A DNA stretch of 31,995 nt from JAFAZJ01 sp964437145 (GTDB lineage: Bacteria > Pseudomonadota > Alphaproteobacteria > Reyranellales > Reyranellaceae): positions 1-31,995 of the forward strand of contig CAYTFW010000061.1 in the NCBI GenBank assembly GCA_964437145.1. Reading direction: 5' to 3'. Positions 8,285 through 16,626 of the stretch are shown here, piece by piece. Within the stretch, counting starts at the first letter, position 1; each line of letters opens with the position of its first letter. A model generated the notes under the pieces. It ran no database searches and had not been told where the DNA came from. It was given only the letters and a program-made list of their open reading frames with translations. The position numbers were made by a program, and so were the translations under genes.

Positions 8285-9397
8285 ATGAAGTTCAGCTTCA
8301 CCAGCGAGCAGGAGGAATTCCGCTCGATTCTGCGACGGTTCCTGGAGGGTAAGTCGCCCACCAAGGAAGTCCGGCGTCTGATGGAGACCGAGAGCGGTTG
8401 GGAGCGCGACGCCTGGAAAAAGATCAACCAGGAGATCGGCTTGACCGCTGTGGCGATCCCCGAGGCCTATGGCGGCCAGGGATTTGGCTGTTCGGAACTG
8501 TGCATTGTCCTGGAAGAGGCCGGCCGCACTGTGCTGTGCGCGCCGCTCTTCGCCTCGACCTTCGCCGCCTACGCGATCCTCGATGCCGGCGACGAGGCGC
8601 AGAAGAAGGCGCTGCTGCCCGGCATCGCCGCGGGCGAGACGGTCGCGACGGTGGCGTTCACCGAGGAAAGCGGCAATTGGGATCCCGAGAGCGTGCGCAT
8701 GACCGCGACGGCTTCAGGCGGCGGCTACAAGCTCGATGGCGTGAAGAGCTTCGTCCTCGATGGCCACACCGCCGATCTCGTCGTCGTGCTGGCGCGCACG
8801 GCGCAGGGCCTGTCGCTGTTCACCGTGCGCGGCGACGCGGCCGGGCTGCAGCGCAAGCTGCTGAAGACCATCGACACCACGCGCAAGCTGGCGAAGCTCA
8901 GCTTCAAGTCTGTCGACGCCACGCCGCTGGGACCCGTGGGCGGCGCGGCCGCGCCGTTCACGAAGACGCTGACCCGCGCCGCGGTGTGCGTCGCCAACGA
9001 GATGGTTGGGGTGGCCGAGAAGCTGCGCGAGAGCGCGCTGGACTACGCCAAGATGCGCATGCAGTTCGGCCGGCCGATCGCCTCGTTCCAGTCGATGAAG
9101 CACAAGCAGGCCGACATGCTGGTCGATGTCGAGCTGGCGAAGTCGGCGGCCTACTACGCGGCGGCGTCTGTCGACGATGGCGACGCCGATCTGCCGGCGA
9201 TCGCCTCGTTGGCCAAGGCTTCGGCGTCGGAGGCGGTATTGCAGACGGCGATCCACACCATCCAGATTCACGGTGGTATCGGCTTCACCTGGGACAACGA
9301 CACGCATCTGTGGTTCAAGCGCGCCAAGAGCTCGGAGGTGATGCTGGGCGACGCCGCCTATCATCGCGAGCTGATGATGCGGCGCTGGGCGGCCTGA
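8285..9397 (+). CDS. Acyl-CoA dehydrogenase family protein (first of a pair)
   Basis: 370 aa, the normal length of a single acyl-CoA dehydrogenase subunit. These flavoenzymes introduce an alpha-beta double bond in acyl-CoA thioesters. Seen: N-terminal helical domain, an FTEESGNWDPESV middle-domain segment, and the C-terminal segment IQIHGGIGFTWDNDTHLWFKR (about 325-345) that contacts FAD. Strong Shine-Dalgarno GGGAGGA at 8272-8278, 6 nt from the ATG. The second dehydrogenase begins 14 nt after its stop, so the two are almost certainly co-transcribed. Such tandem divergent pairs often assemble as alpha2beta2 enzymes for bulky substrates in actinobacterial steroid degradation; whether that applies here is inference. 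Confidence 0.92.
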   Translation: MKFSFTSEQEEFRSILRRFLEGKSPTKEVRRLMETESGWERDAWKKINQEIGLTAVAIPEAYGGQGFGCSELCIVLEEAGRTVLCAPLFASTFAAYAILDAGDEAQKKALLPGIAAGETVATVAFTEESGNWDPESVRMTATASGGGYKLDGVKSFVLDGHTADLVVVLARTAQGLSLFTVRGDAAGLQRKLLKTIDTTRKLAKLSFKSVDATPLGPVGGAAAPFTKTLTRAAVCVANEMVGVAEKLRESALDYAKMRMQFGRPIASFQSMKHKQADMLVDVELAKSAAYYAAASVDDGDADLPAIASLAKASASEAVLQTAIHTIQIHGGIGFTWDNDTHLWFKRAKSSEVMLGDAAYHRELMMRRWAA

Positions 9398-9411
9398 GGG
9401 AGGACGGAACC

Positions 9412-10677
9412 ATGACCGAGATCAACGAAGCCTCCGTCCGCGCCGAAGTCCGGGCCTGGTTGGAGAAGAACTGGGATCCCAACCTCGGCCTCGTCGAGTG
9501 GCGCAACAAGCTGTGCGACTCGGGTTGGGGCGCGCCGCACTGGCCGAAGGAGTGGTATGGCCGCGACCTGCCGGTCGGCCTGGTGCCGGTGGTCGACGAG
9601 GAATTCGCGCGCATCGGTGCCGTGGGCGTCGCCAAGGCTGGCATCCGCACGCTCGCGGCCGCGACCATTCTCGCGCATGGCAGCAAGCTGCATAAGGAGA
9701 AGTTCCTGCGCCGCATCCTCACCGGCGAGGACACCTGGTGCCAGCTGTTCAGCGAGCCGGGCAGCGGATCGGATCTCGCGGGCGCGGTGACGCGCGCCGA
9801 TCTGAAGGGCAACAAGTGGGTGATCAACGGCCAGAAGGTCTGGAACACCAGCGCGCACAAGGCGCATTGGGGCCTGCTGCTGGCGCGCTCCGACTGGGAC
9901 GCGCGCAAGCACAAGGGTCTGACCTACTTCATCATCGACATGAAGCAGCCCGGCGTGCAGGTCCATCCGCTCAAGCAGATGAACGGCCACGCCTCGTTCA
10001 ACCAGGTGTTCTTCACCGACGCCATCGTCGAGCCGGAGTTCATGATCGAGAACACCGGCGATGGCTGGACGGTCGCGACCACGACCCTGATGCATGAGCG
10101 CCGCGGCGCCGACGGCATGCGCTCGCTGGCCAGCGGCGCCGGCCGTCAGGGCCGCATCTACGAAGAGGAGAAGGCCGAGATCGCCACGACGATGGAGCCT
10201 TACAAGTGGTATCCGCAGCGCGCCGGCCGCGTCGACCTGGTGATGAGTCGGGCGCGCGAGACCGGCGCGATCGACGATCCCGTGGTACGGCAGGAGATCG
10301 CCAAGCTGCTGATCATGTCGAAATCGGCGGAATGGACGGCGCGCCGTGCCCGCACCGCGCAGGAGCAGGGCCGGCCGCAGGGGCCGGAGGGCTCGCTGGG
10401 CAAGCTGATCGCCAGCCATGTCGCGCGCGCGGCGGCGCGCGTGCACACCTCGATCACCGGCGCCGCGTCGCTGCTGAGCGGCGAGGATGGCCCGCTCAAC
10501 GGCACGATCGCGGAGATCCTGATCTCGGTACCGGCCTGCTCGATCGCCGGCGGCACCGACGAGATCCAGCGCAACATCATCTCCGAGCGTGTGCTGAAGA
10601 TGCCGAAGGAACCCAGCGTCGACGCCGAGAAGCCGTTCCGCGACGTGCCGCGCAATATCACGTCTGCGGCGTCGTAG
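9412..10677 (+). CDS. Acyl-CoA dehydrogenase family protein (second of a pair)
   Basis: 421 aa. Seen: CQLFSEPGSGSDLAG (about 110-125), the FAD/substrate loop of acyl-CoA dehydrogenases, VWNTSAHKAHWGLLLAR, and the C-terminal AGGTDEIQRNIISERVL (about 379-395) that binds FAD across the subunit interface. GGGAGGA at 9397-9403 precedes the ATG. The frame is open back through most of the previous gene, but that upstream part is an out-of-frame read of the first dehydrogenase. With its neighbour it forms a two-gene unit ending at the palindromic repeat at 10686-10785. Substrate unknown; the middle helices differ clearly from those of its partner, consistent with distinct roles in a heteromer. Confidence 0.93.
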   Translation: MTEINEASVRAEVRAWLEKNWDPNLGLVEWRNKLCDSGWGAPHWPKEWYGRDLPVGLVPVVDEEFARIGAVGVAKAGIRTLAAATILAHGSKLHKEKFLRRILTGEDTWCQLFSEPGSGSDLAGAVTRADLKGNKWVINGQKVWNTSAHKAHWGLLLARSDWDARKHKGLTYFIIDMKQPGVQVHPLKQMNGHASFNQVFFTDAIVEPEFMIENTGDGWTVATTTLMHERRGADGMRSLASGAGRQGRIYEEEKAEIATTMEPYKWYPQRAGRVDLVMSRARETGAIDDPVVRQEIAKLLIMSKSAEWTARRARTAQEQGRPQGPEGSLGKLIASHVARAAARVHTSITGAASLLSGEDGPLNGTIAEILISVPACSIAGGTDEIQRNIISERVLKMPKEPSVDAEKPFRDVPRNITSAAS

Positions 10678-10685
10678 CCGTTCCA

Positions 10686-10785
10686 CCGTCGTCCTGAGCG
10701 CAGCGAAGGACCTTCTCTCAACCGATCCATTGTCCAGGTTGGGAGAAGGCCCTTCGACTACGCTGCGCTCCGCTCAGGGCGACGG
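10686..10785. repeat. Palindromic intergenic repeat, CCTGAGCG...CGCTCAGG type
   Basis: Imperfect inverted repeat of about 100 bp. The left arm from 10686 (CCGTCGTCCTGAGCGCAGCG) and the right arm ending at 10785 are reverse complements with a few substitutions and about 8 extra bases on the right. The inner arms (CCTTCTC / GAGAAGG) also pair, leaving a loop around 10724-10734. It sits between two convergent genes (stops at 10677 and 10793), where a long hairpin could end transcription from both sides. Repeats with this CCTGAGCGCAGCGAAGG core are common between genes in many GC-rich proteobacteria. Confidence 0.85.
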
Positions 10786-10792
10786 GATGGCC

Positions 10793-11488
10793 TCAGAACG
10801 TCTCGACCCAGGGACGCAGCTCGACCTCCCACGTCCACGCGCTGCGCGGCTGCTGCAGCACGTGCAGGTAGCTGGTGGCGATGGCGTCGGGGTCGAGCAG
10901 TGAATCCGGGTTGTTGGCCGGATCGACGCGTGCGGCCGAGCGGATGCCGCCGTCGATCACGAAGTGCGCGACATGGATGCCCTTGGGCGCCAGCTCGCGC
11001 GCCATGCTCTGCGCCAGGCCGCGCAACGCGAACTTGCCCATCGCGAAGGGCGCCGACAGCGGGTAGCCCTTGACGCTGGCCGAGGCACCAGTGAGCAGGA
11101 TCGCGCCGTGTCCCTTGGGCAGCATGCGCTTGGCCGCCTCCTGCGACACCAGGAAGCCGCCGAAGGCGCTGATCTGGATGGCACGCTGGACATCGGCCGG
11201 CGCGAGCTCGGCCACCGGCCCGCGGGCGCGCGCCGAGGCGTTGTAGACGACCACATCAGGACTGCCGTTCGCGCGCTCGACGTCCTGGAAGAGCTTCGAC
11301 ACCTGCGCGGCATCGGTCGCGTCGCAGGCGAAGGTCGCGGCCTTGGTCTCGGCCGCCAGGGCGGCGAGCTTGTCGGTGTTGCGCGCGGCCAGCGCGACGC
11401 GCATGCCCTCGCGGGTGAACAGGCGGGCCAGCGAGGCGCTGAGCCCCGGTCCGGTTCCGACGATCAGGGCGGACGAATAGCCGGGCAT
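10793..11488 (-). CDS. SDR-family oxidoreductase with Phe at the catalytic Tyr position
   Basis: 231 aa short-chain dehydrogenase/reductase. Seen: beta1 with a divergent nucleotide loop VGTGPGLSAS (10-19; usual last Gly is Ser17), NASARARG (83-90; the family NAG motif), and the catalytic region LTGASASVKGYPLSAPFAMGK (132-152). At the YxxxK position the sequence is F148-A-M-G-K152, so the proton-donor Tyr is replaced by Phe; the nearby Tyr142 is 10 residues before the Lys and does not substitute in register. The ATG lies 7 nt after the stop of the livF-like gene, with GAGGA next to that stop, so it is probably translationally coupled as the last gene of the ABC operon. It may be a weak or redirected enzyme. 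Confidence 0.85.
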   Translation of the reverse strand: MPGYSSALIVGTGPGLSASLARLFTREGMRVALAARNTDKLAALAAETKAATFACDATDAAQVSKLFQDVERANGSPDVVVYNASARARGPVAELAPADVQRAIQISAFGGFLVSQEAAKRMLPKGHGAILLTGASASVKGYPLSAPFAMGKFALRGLAQSMARELAPKGIHVAHFVIDGGIRSAARVDPANNPDSLLDPDAIATSYLHVLQQPRSAWTWEVELRPWVETF

Positions 11489-11495
11489 CGTGTCC

Positions 11496-12189
<694 letters not shown>

Positions 12190-12197
<8 letters not shown>

Positions 12198-12924
12198 GCC
12201 CGCTCATCCGTTCGGCGGCGCCATGGCCGAGATAGGCCTCGATCACCTTCGGCTCGCTGGCGATGGCCTGCGGCGCGCCGTCGGCGATGATGCGGCCGTC
12301 GTTCAGCACATAGACATGCTCGGCGAGACTCATCACTGCCTGCATCACGTGCTCGATCAGCAGGATGGTGACGCCGTCGGCGCGGATGGCGCGCACGATC
12401 TCGACGATCGCCGCGACCTCCGTGGGATTGAGACCGGCCATGACCTCGTCGAGCAGCAGCAGCTTGGGCGTGGTGGCGAGCGCGCGGGCGAGCTCCAGCC
12501 GCTTGCGGCCGGCGACGGTGAGATCGCCCGCCGGCGCCTCGAGGCGATCGCCCAGGCCGACGCGGCGCGCCACATCGGCGGCGCGCGCCGCCGCCTCTGA
12601 CCGGTCGGCGGTGCGCAGATAGGCGCCGACCATGATGTTCTCGATCACGCTCAGCCGCGCGAAGGGCTGGGTGATCTGGAAGGTGCGCACCATGCCGCGC
12701 TCGCACAGCAGGTGCGGCGGCAGGCCGGTGATGTCCTGGCCTTCGAACCGCACGCGCCCGCCATCGGGCTTGTGGAAGCCGGCGATGGTGGCGAACAGCG
12801 TGGTCTTGCCCGCGCCGTTGGGGCCGATCAGGCCGACGATGGCGCCCTGATCGACGTCGAGCGAGGCGCCATCGACGGCCTTCAGGCCGCCGAAGCGTTT
12901 CATCAGGTCGCGCACCTCGAGCAC
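12190..12924 (-). CDS. livG: Branched-chain amino acid-type ABC transporter ATP-binding protein LivG
   Basis: 244 aa from a GTG start at 12924, which lies 2 nt after the stop of the livM-like gene; the frame is open far upstream but that part is antisense to nothing useful and out of frame with livM. Seen: Walker A GPNGAGKTT (34-42), Q-loop region TFQITQPF (81-88), Walker B LLLLDEVMAGLNP (155-167). The ABC signature is unusual: in place of LSGGQ or LSYGQ it reads LTVAGRKR (135-142), and the DEP triad is DEV. Both traits occur in a LivG subgroup and need not mean inactivity, since LivF carries a canonical site. No strong Shine-Dalgarno sequence; translation probably relies on coupling to livM. 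Confidence 0.9.
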
Positions 12925-12926
12925 GT

Positions 12927-13907
12927 TCAGCGCCGCCGTCGAAGCAGGCCGGTCAGGCCATCGGGCAGGTAGGCGACGATGATCACGAGGATCAGGCCGT
13001 AGACGATCAGGGCCAGCGGCTGGGCGTTCTTGATGCCCGGCACGAAATTGCCGAGGTCGCGGGTGATCTCGCCCACCAGGTGCAGCACACCCGAGCCGAT
13101 CAAGGGCCCGAAGATGGTGCCGGCGCCGCCGATCATGCTGACCAGCAGCATCTCCACCGACTTCTCGACACCGAAAGCGATGGAGGGATCGAGGTAGAGG
13201 TATTTCTGCGCGTAGACCGTGCCTCCGGCGGCGCACATCGCGCCCGACAGCGCCAGCACGCGCACCTTCTCGCGAAAGACGTCGATGCCCAGCGCCATCG
13301 CCGCGTCCTCGTTCTCGCGGATCGCCGCTAACCGAGCACCGAATCGCGAGCGCGTGAGCCACCAGGCGATCGCCAGCCCGATAACGCACAGCACGAGCGC
13401 GAGATAGTAGAACCACATCGGATCGCGGAACTGGAAGTTCTCGGGCCGCTGATCGGCCTTGATCAGGATGCCCAGCCCACCGCGCGTCTGCGGGATCGAG
13501 TTGGCGACGATGCGGAAGACTTCCGCGAACGCCAAGGTGATCAGCGCGAAGTACGAGCCGCGCAGGCCGGCGCGGAAGCTCAGCACGCCGATGACGGCGC
13601 CGACCAGCCCTCCAGAGGCGATCGCCACCGGCCAGGCGAGCCATGGGTTCCAGCCGTGGGTGACATGCAGGATGGTCGAGACATAGGCGCCGGTGCCGAA
13701 GAACACGACATGGCCGAACGAGGTCTGGCCGGCATAACCGCCGGCGATGTTCCAGCTCTGGCCGAGGAAGGCGGCGAACAGGATCAGGAAGGCGATGTTG
13801 ATGGCGTAGTTCGAGCGCGCGATCAGCGAGGGGCCGCCGAACAGCAGCGGGTAGAGGATCGCCAGCAGCAGGCCGACGGCGCACCACAGCATCGCGCGGC
13901 GGCTCAT
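12927..13907 (-). CDS. livM: Branched-chain amino acid-type ABC transporter permease LivM
   Basis: 326 aa, very hydrophobic, with multiple transmembrane segments. Seen: the LivM hallmark INIAFLILFAAFLGQSWNIA followed by GGYAGQTSFGHVVFFGTGAY, and an EAA-like cytoplasmic loop around IRENEDAAMALGIDV. A longer open frame runs upstream to 14297, but the ATG at 13907 overlaps the livH stop as ATGA, the normal arrangement in Liv operons, and it starts a typical LivM N-terminus. It forms the membrane channel with LivH. Confidence 0.93.
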   Translation of the reverse strand: MSRRAMLWCAVGLLLAILYPLLFGGPSLIARSNYAINIAFLILFAAFLGQSWNIAGGYAGQTSFGHVVFFGTGAYVSTILHVTHGWNPWLAWPVAIASGGLVGAVIGVLSFRAGLRGSYFALITLAFAEVFRIVANSIPQTRGGLGILIKADQRPENFQFRDPMWFYYLALVLCVIGLAIAWWLTRSRFGARLAAIRENEDAAMALGIDVFREKVRVLALSGAMCAAGGTVYAQKYLYLDPSIAFGVEKSVEMLLVSMIGGAGTIFGPLIGSGVLHLVGEITRDLGNFVPGIKNAQPLALIVYGLILVIIVAYLPDGLTGLLRRRR

Positions 13908-14776
13908 CAGCGGCCCCCGAACAGGCCGGTGGGCCGCAGCAGCAGCACCAGGATGAAGACCAGCGGAATGGCGATCTGGCCGAGCTGCTCGCCGAAGCGC
14001 AGGCCGCCCAGCGATTCGACGATGCCGATCAGCAACCCGCCGATCAGCGCGCCGGCGAAGCTGCCCATGCCACCCAGCACGACCGTCGTGAAGGCGATCA
14101 GCACGAAGGCATGACCGGAGGAGGGGCTGACGTAGAAGAATGGCATCAGCAGGCAGGCGGCGGCGCCCAGGCAAGCGATGCCGATACCGTAGGCGATGGC
14201 GAAGATGTTCTCGACGTCGATGCCGACCAGCCGTGCGCCCTGGCGCTCCTTGGCCACGGCGCGGATCGCCTTGCCAGTGTCGGTGAAGGCCATCCACAGG
14301 CCGAGCAGGGCGCAGATCAGCAGCGAGGCAAGGAAGGATACCAACTTGGGCAGCGGCACCAGGGCGGGGCCGAGCTCGAGGAAGCGACCGGCATAGGAGA
14401 CATCGATGGTCTGGGTGTCGCCGGTGAAGAAGAACAGCGCGGCGTTGTCGGCGACGATCGACAGGCCCAGCGTGATCAGCAGGATGTTCTCGTCCTTGCC
14501 ATGGGCGAAGCGGCCGATCACGCCGCGATAGAGCAGGTAGCCGAAGGCGAAGGCGCCGGCGGTGACCAGCGGCAGCGCGGCGTAGGGATCGAGCCCCAGC
14601 GGCTTGCGGAACAGAAAGTACACCGCGTACATCGCCAGCATCAGCAGGCTGCCGTGCGCGAAGTTGATGATGTGCAGGACGCCGTAGATCAGGGTGAGCC
14701 CGACGGCGACCAGCACATAGACGCCCCCGGCCATCAGGCCGTTGACGATTCCCGCGAAGACGATGTCGGCGCTCAT
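13907..14776 (-). CDS. livH: Branched-chain amino acid-type ABC transporter permease LivH
   Basis: 289 aa, the normal length for LivH. Seen: GLMAGGVYVLVAVGLTLIYG near the N-terminus and VLHIINFAHGSLLMLAMY following it, both diagnostic of LivH, then several more hydrophobic helices and the VVLGGMGSFAGALIGGLLIG segment. Its start lies about 163 bp after the binding-protein stop; nearly all of that gap is the palindromic repeat at 14786-14937. Its stop overlaps the livM start by the ATGA arrangement. Confidence 0.94.
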   Translation of the reverse strand: MSADIVFAGIVNGLMAGGVYVLVAVGLTLIYGVLHIINFAHGSLLMLAMYAVYFLFRKPLGLDPYAALPLVTAGAFAFGYLLYRGVIGRFAHGKDENILLITLGLSIVADNAALFFFTGDTQTIDVSYAGRFLELGPALVPLPKLVSFLASLLICALLGLWMAFTDTGKAIRAVAKERQGARLVGIDVENIFAIAYGIGIACLGAAACLLMPFFYVSPSSGHAFVLIAFTTVVLGGMGSFAGALIGGLLIGIVESLGGLRFGEQLGQIAIPLVFILVLLLRPTGLFGGR

Positions 14777-14785
14777 GACAGTTTT

Positions 14786-14937
14786 CCTTCTCCCCGCGCA
14801 GGCGGGGAGAAGGTGCCGAGCGCCAGCGAGGCGGATGAGAGGCTTTGGCGCAACGACTTCGGCCGTTGTGACTGGAACACCGCGAAGCCCCTCATCCGCC
14901 CTTCGGGCACCTTCTCCCCGCCTGCGCGGGGAGAAGG
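14786..14937. repeat. 152-bp palindromic element made of nested hairpins inside the liv operon
   Basis: The terminal 32 bases on each side (14786-14817 and 14906-14937) are exact reverse complements. Each arm is itself a perfect 12-bp stem hairpin (CCTTCTCCCCGC, 4-nt loop, GCGGGGAGAAGG): 14786-14813 and 14910-14937. A further inner pair, around GGCGGATGAG near 14830 and CTCATCCGCC near 14890-14900, matches with few mismatches. The element begins 9 bp upstream of the livH start and ends 2 bp before the stop codon of the binding-protein gene. In the mRNA it would be a large hairpin that could damp downstream expression or protect the upstream message, as REP-type elements do in other bacteria. 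Confidence 0.9.
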
Positions 14938-14939
14938 AG

Positions 14940-16172
14940 TCACGTGAACTTCGGGCGCGGGAAGACCGCCTTGGCCGAGGCGAACTGCTCGGGCGCGATG
15001 ACCTCGATCTCGCCCTTGAGCGACTGCATCACCGCCGGCAGGCCGCCCTCGTTCTGGCCGTCGACGAACTTGGTCGGCCCGTAGGGCATCAGCTCGGCCT
15101 TGAAGGTCGAGGCGGCGAGCGCGGCGGTCAGCTTCTCCTTGTCGGCCGACTGGGCGCGCTCCAGCGCATCGGCTAGCAGCATGACGTTGGTGTAGGAGAG
15201 ATAGACCTCGAAGGTGAACAACGCGCCGCCGGCCTCGACCCGCTTCTTCAGCGCCTGCGAGGCCTCGCTGCGCGGGTTGAACCAGTGGTTGGTGTCCATC
15301 ATGAACTGCGACACGTCGGGCATGTCCTTGACGAACTTGTAGTTGAAGCCGCCGCCCAGCACCGAGAACATGCCCTTGAGCTCGACCTTCTGCTGGAAGA
15401 GCGTGCGCGCCAGCAGCATGTACTCGTTGCCGTAGTTCGACATCATCACGATATCCGGCGCCATCGAGCGGATGCGCAAGGCGATGTTGTCGAAGCTGCG
15501 CGTCGGGTTGTCGTGCGGGATCAGCTCCTTGGCCTCGACGCCGATCGACGGCAGCTTGCCGGCCAGCAGCTTGGCGGTGCCGGTGCCGAACTCGCCGCTC
15601 TCGTGCACGATCACCGCGCTCTTGGCCGGGCTGCCGGCGCCCTTGTTGATCGCGCCTAGGGCGGCGATGCCGTCGTCGACACACCTGCCGAAGCCGGGCT
15701 TCAGGCGGAACACGTTCTTCAGCCCGCGCCTGACCAGCTGGTCCGAGGCGCCGACATCGATCAGGAACGGCGTGTTGTACTTCGCCGCCGCCTGCGTCGC
15801 GGCGATGCCGACCGGGCTCTGGAAGCAGCCGATGAAGGCCGAGGCGCCCGCCTCGTTCATCTTCTCCACCTCGCTGACGCCGACCTCGACCTTGGACTGG
15901 CTGTCGCCCAAGAGCGCCTCGAGCTTGGCGCCGCCCATCGACTTGATGCCGCCGGCCTTGTTGACGTCCTCGATTGCCATGGTCGCGCCCAGCCGGCTCT
16001 GCTGGCCGTTATAGGCGACGAAACCCGTGACGGGATGGATCAGGCCGACCTTCACGGCCTTGGCCTGCGCGCCGAGGACCGCCGGGAAGCCGGCGAGACC
16101 GATCGACAGCGCACCGGCGCCGCCGACGAACGAACGGCGCGAGACGCCGAAGCGAGATTGTTTGCGAGCCAT
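14940..16172 (-). CDS. Liv-type ABC transporter substrate-binding protein with Tat signal
   Basis: 410 aa periplasmic binding protein of the LivJ/LivK type (Peripla_BP_6). Seen: N-terminal SRRSFV (11-16) followed by a hydrophobic stretch and GAQA (34-37), a twin-arginine signal with probable cleavage after A37. The mature part opens with VKVGLIHPVTGFVAYNGQQ, the usual strand and ligand loop. Tat rather than Sec export of these proteins is common in Alphaproteobacteria. The ATG at 16172 is chosen over one at 16199 because AGGGGG lies 5 nt upstream and the signal peptide then has normal length. It is the first gene of the operon that runs through livH, livM, livG, livF and the SDR. Ligand unknown. 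Confidence 0.93.
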   Translation of the reverse strand: MARKQSRFGVSRRSFVGGAGALSIGLAGFPAVLGAQAKAVKVGLIHPVTGFVAYNGQQSRLGATMAIEDVNKAGGIKSMGGAKLEALLGDSQSKVEVGVSEVEKMNEAGASAFIGCFQSPVGIAATQAAAKYNTPFLIDVGASDQLVRRGLKNVFRLKPGFGRCVDDGIAALGAINKGAGSPAKSAVIVHESGEFGTGTAKLLAGKLPSIGVEAKELIPHDNPTRSFDNIALRIRSMAPDIVMMSNYGNEYMLLARTLFQQKVELKGMFSVLGGGFNYKFVKDMPDVSQFMMDTNHWFNPRSEASQALKKRVEAGGALFTFEVYLSYTNVMLLADALERAQSADKEKLTAALAASTFKAELMPYGPTKFVDGQNEGGLPAVMQSLKGEIEVIAPEQFASAKAVFPRPKFT

Positions 16173-16209
16173 GGGAACCCCCTGCCGAGCGCGACACACC
16201 GCAAGACGC

Positions 16210-16221
16210 TACGCTAGCGTA
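16210..16221. promoter_or_regulatory. Perfect 12-bp palindrome upstream of the liv operon
   Basis: TACGCTAGCGTA is a perfect palindrome centred about 43 bp upstream of the binding-protein start. On the minus strand a weak promoter-like pair, TTGCGT and TAGCGT with about 18 bp between, flanks it, so it lies in the putative spacer. An operator role is inference; no matching regulator gene is visible in the window. Confidence 0.35.
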
Positions 16222-16272
16222 TGGAATGGACGCAACAGAAGGTTCACACGACCGACGATCCGGGCCCCGATA

Positions 16273-16497
16273 CTACGGCCAGGTGCCCTCGATGATCTTG
16301 ATCGATTTGGCGCGCAGGTAGGTGTCGACCTCGCTTTGCGAGATCTCGAAGGGGTCGTCGAACAGGCAGGTCAGGCGGTAAGCGCCCGACGGCGTGCGCC
16401 GCATGGTCCAGTCGCCCTCGTTCACCGGGAACCGCACGCCATCGACGCGCCGGCTCACGATGCCTGAAATGGTGACTTTCCAGACCGTATCCGCCAC
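16273..16497 (-). CDS. Small hypothetical protein, 74 aa
   Basis: Not recognised. GTG start at 16497 with GGGAG 9 nt upstream; no in-frame ATG upstream before a stop. The product is soluble, without signal peptide or membrane segment, and looks like a small beta-rich domain (alternating WKVTISG, GDWTMRRT, AYRLTCLF) ending in an EVDTYLRAKSIKIIEGTW segment. One Cys. It lies between the liv operon's promoter region and apt on the same strand, with gaps of about 100 and 129 bp, so it seems to stand alone. Natural codon bias and a proper ribosome-binding site support a real gene. Confidence 0.65.
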   Translation of the reverse strand: MADTVWKVTISGIVSRRVDGVRFPVNEGDWTMRRTPSGAYRLTCLFDDPFEISQSEVDTYLRAKSIKIIEGTWP

Positions 16498-16626
16498 GTC
16501 AGCGATCTCCCATCTCCGCTTCCGATTGCACAGACGATGCGCGTCTCACGCCCTCGCCAGCCATCCCGACACATCCCGATTGTTGTCCGCACCCTACGGC
16601 GCCTGATGCGGTGGCGCAATCGCGGT
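16498..16626. other. Gap between the small hypothetical gene and apt
   Basis: About 130 bp without a supportable gene. It should contain the promoter of the 74-aa protein and any apt terminator; no strong hairpin followed by a T-run and no clear promoter boxes are visible. Confidence 0.4.

Noticed and set aside
8398..10677. A 759-codon frame that could suggest a very long acyl-CoA dehydrogenase
   Set aside because: Only the part from 9412 is protein-like; the upstream part is the wrong frame of the first dehydrogenase, with Arg/Gly-rich shadow composition.
14786..14937. CRISPR-like repeat or attachment site
   Set aside because: There is one pair of inverted, not direct, repeats, with no spacers, no cas genes and no integrase nearby.
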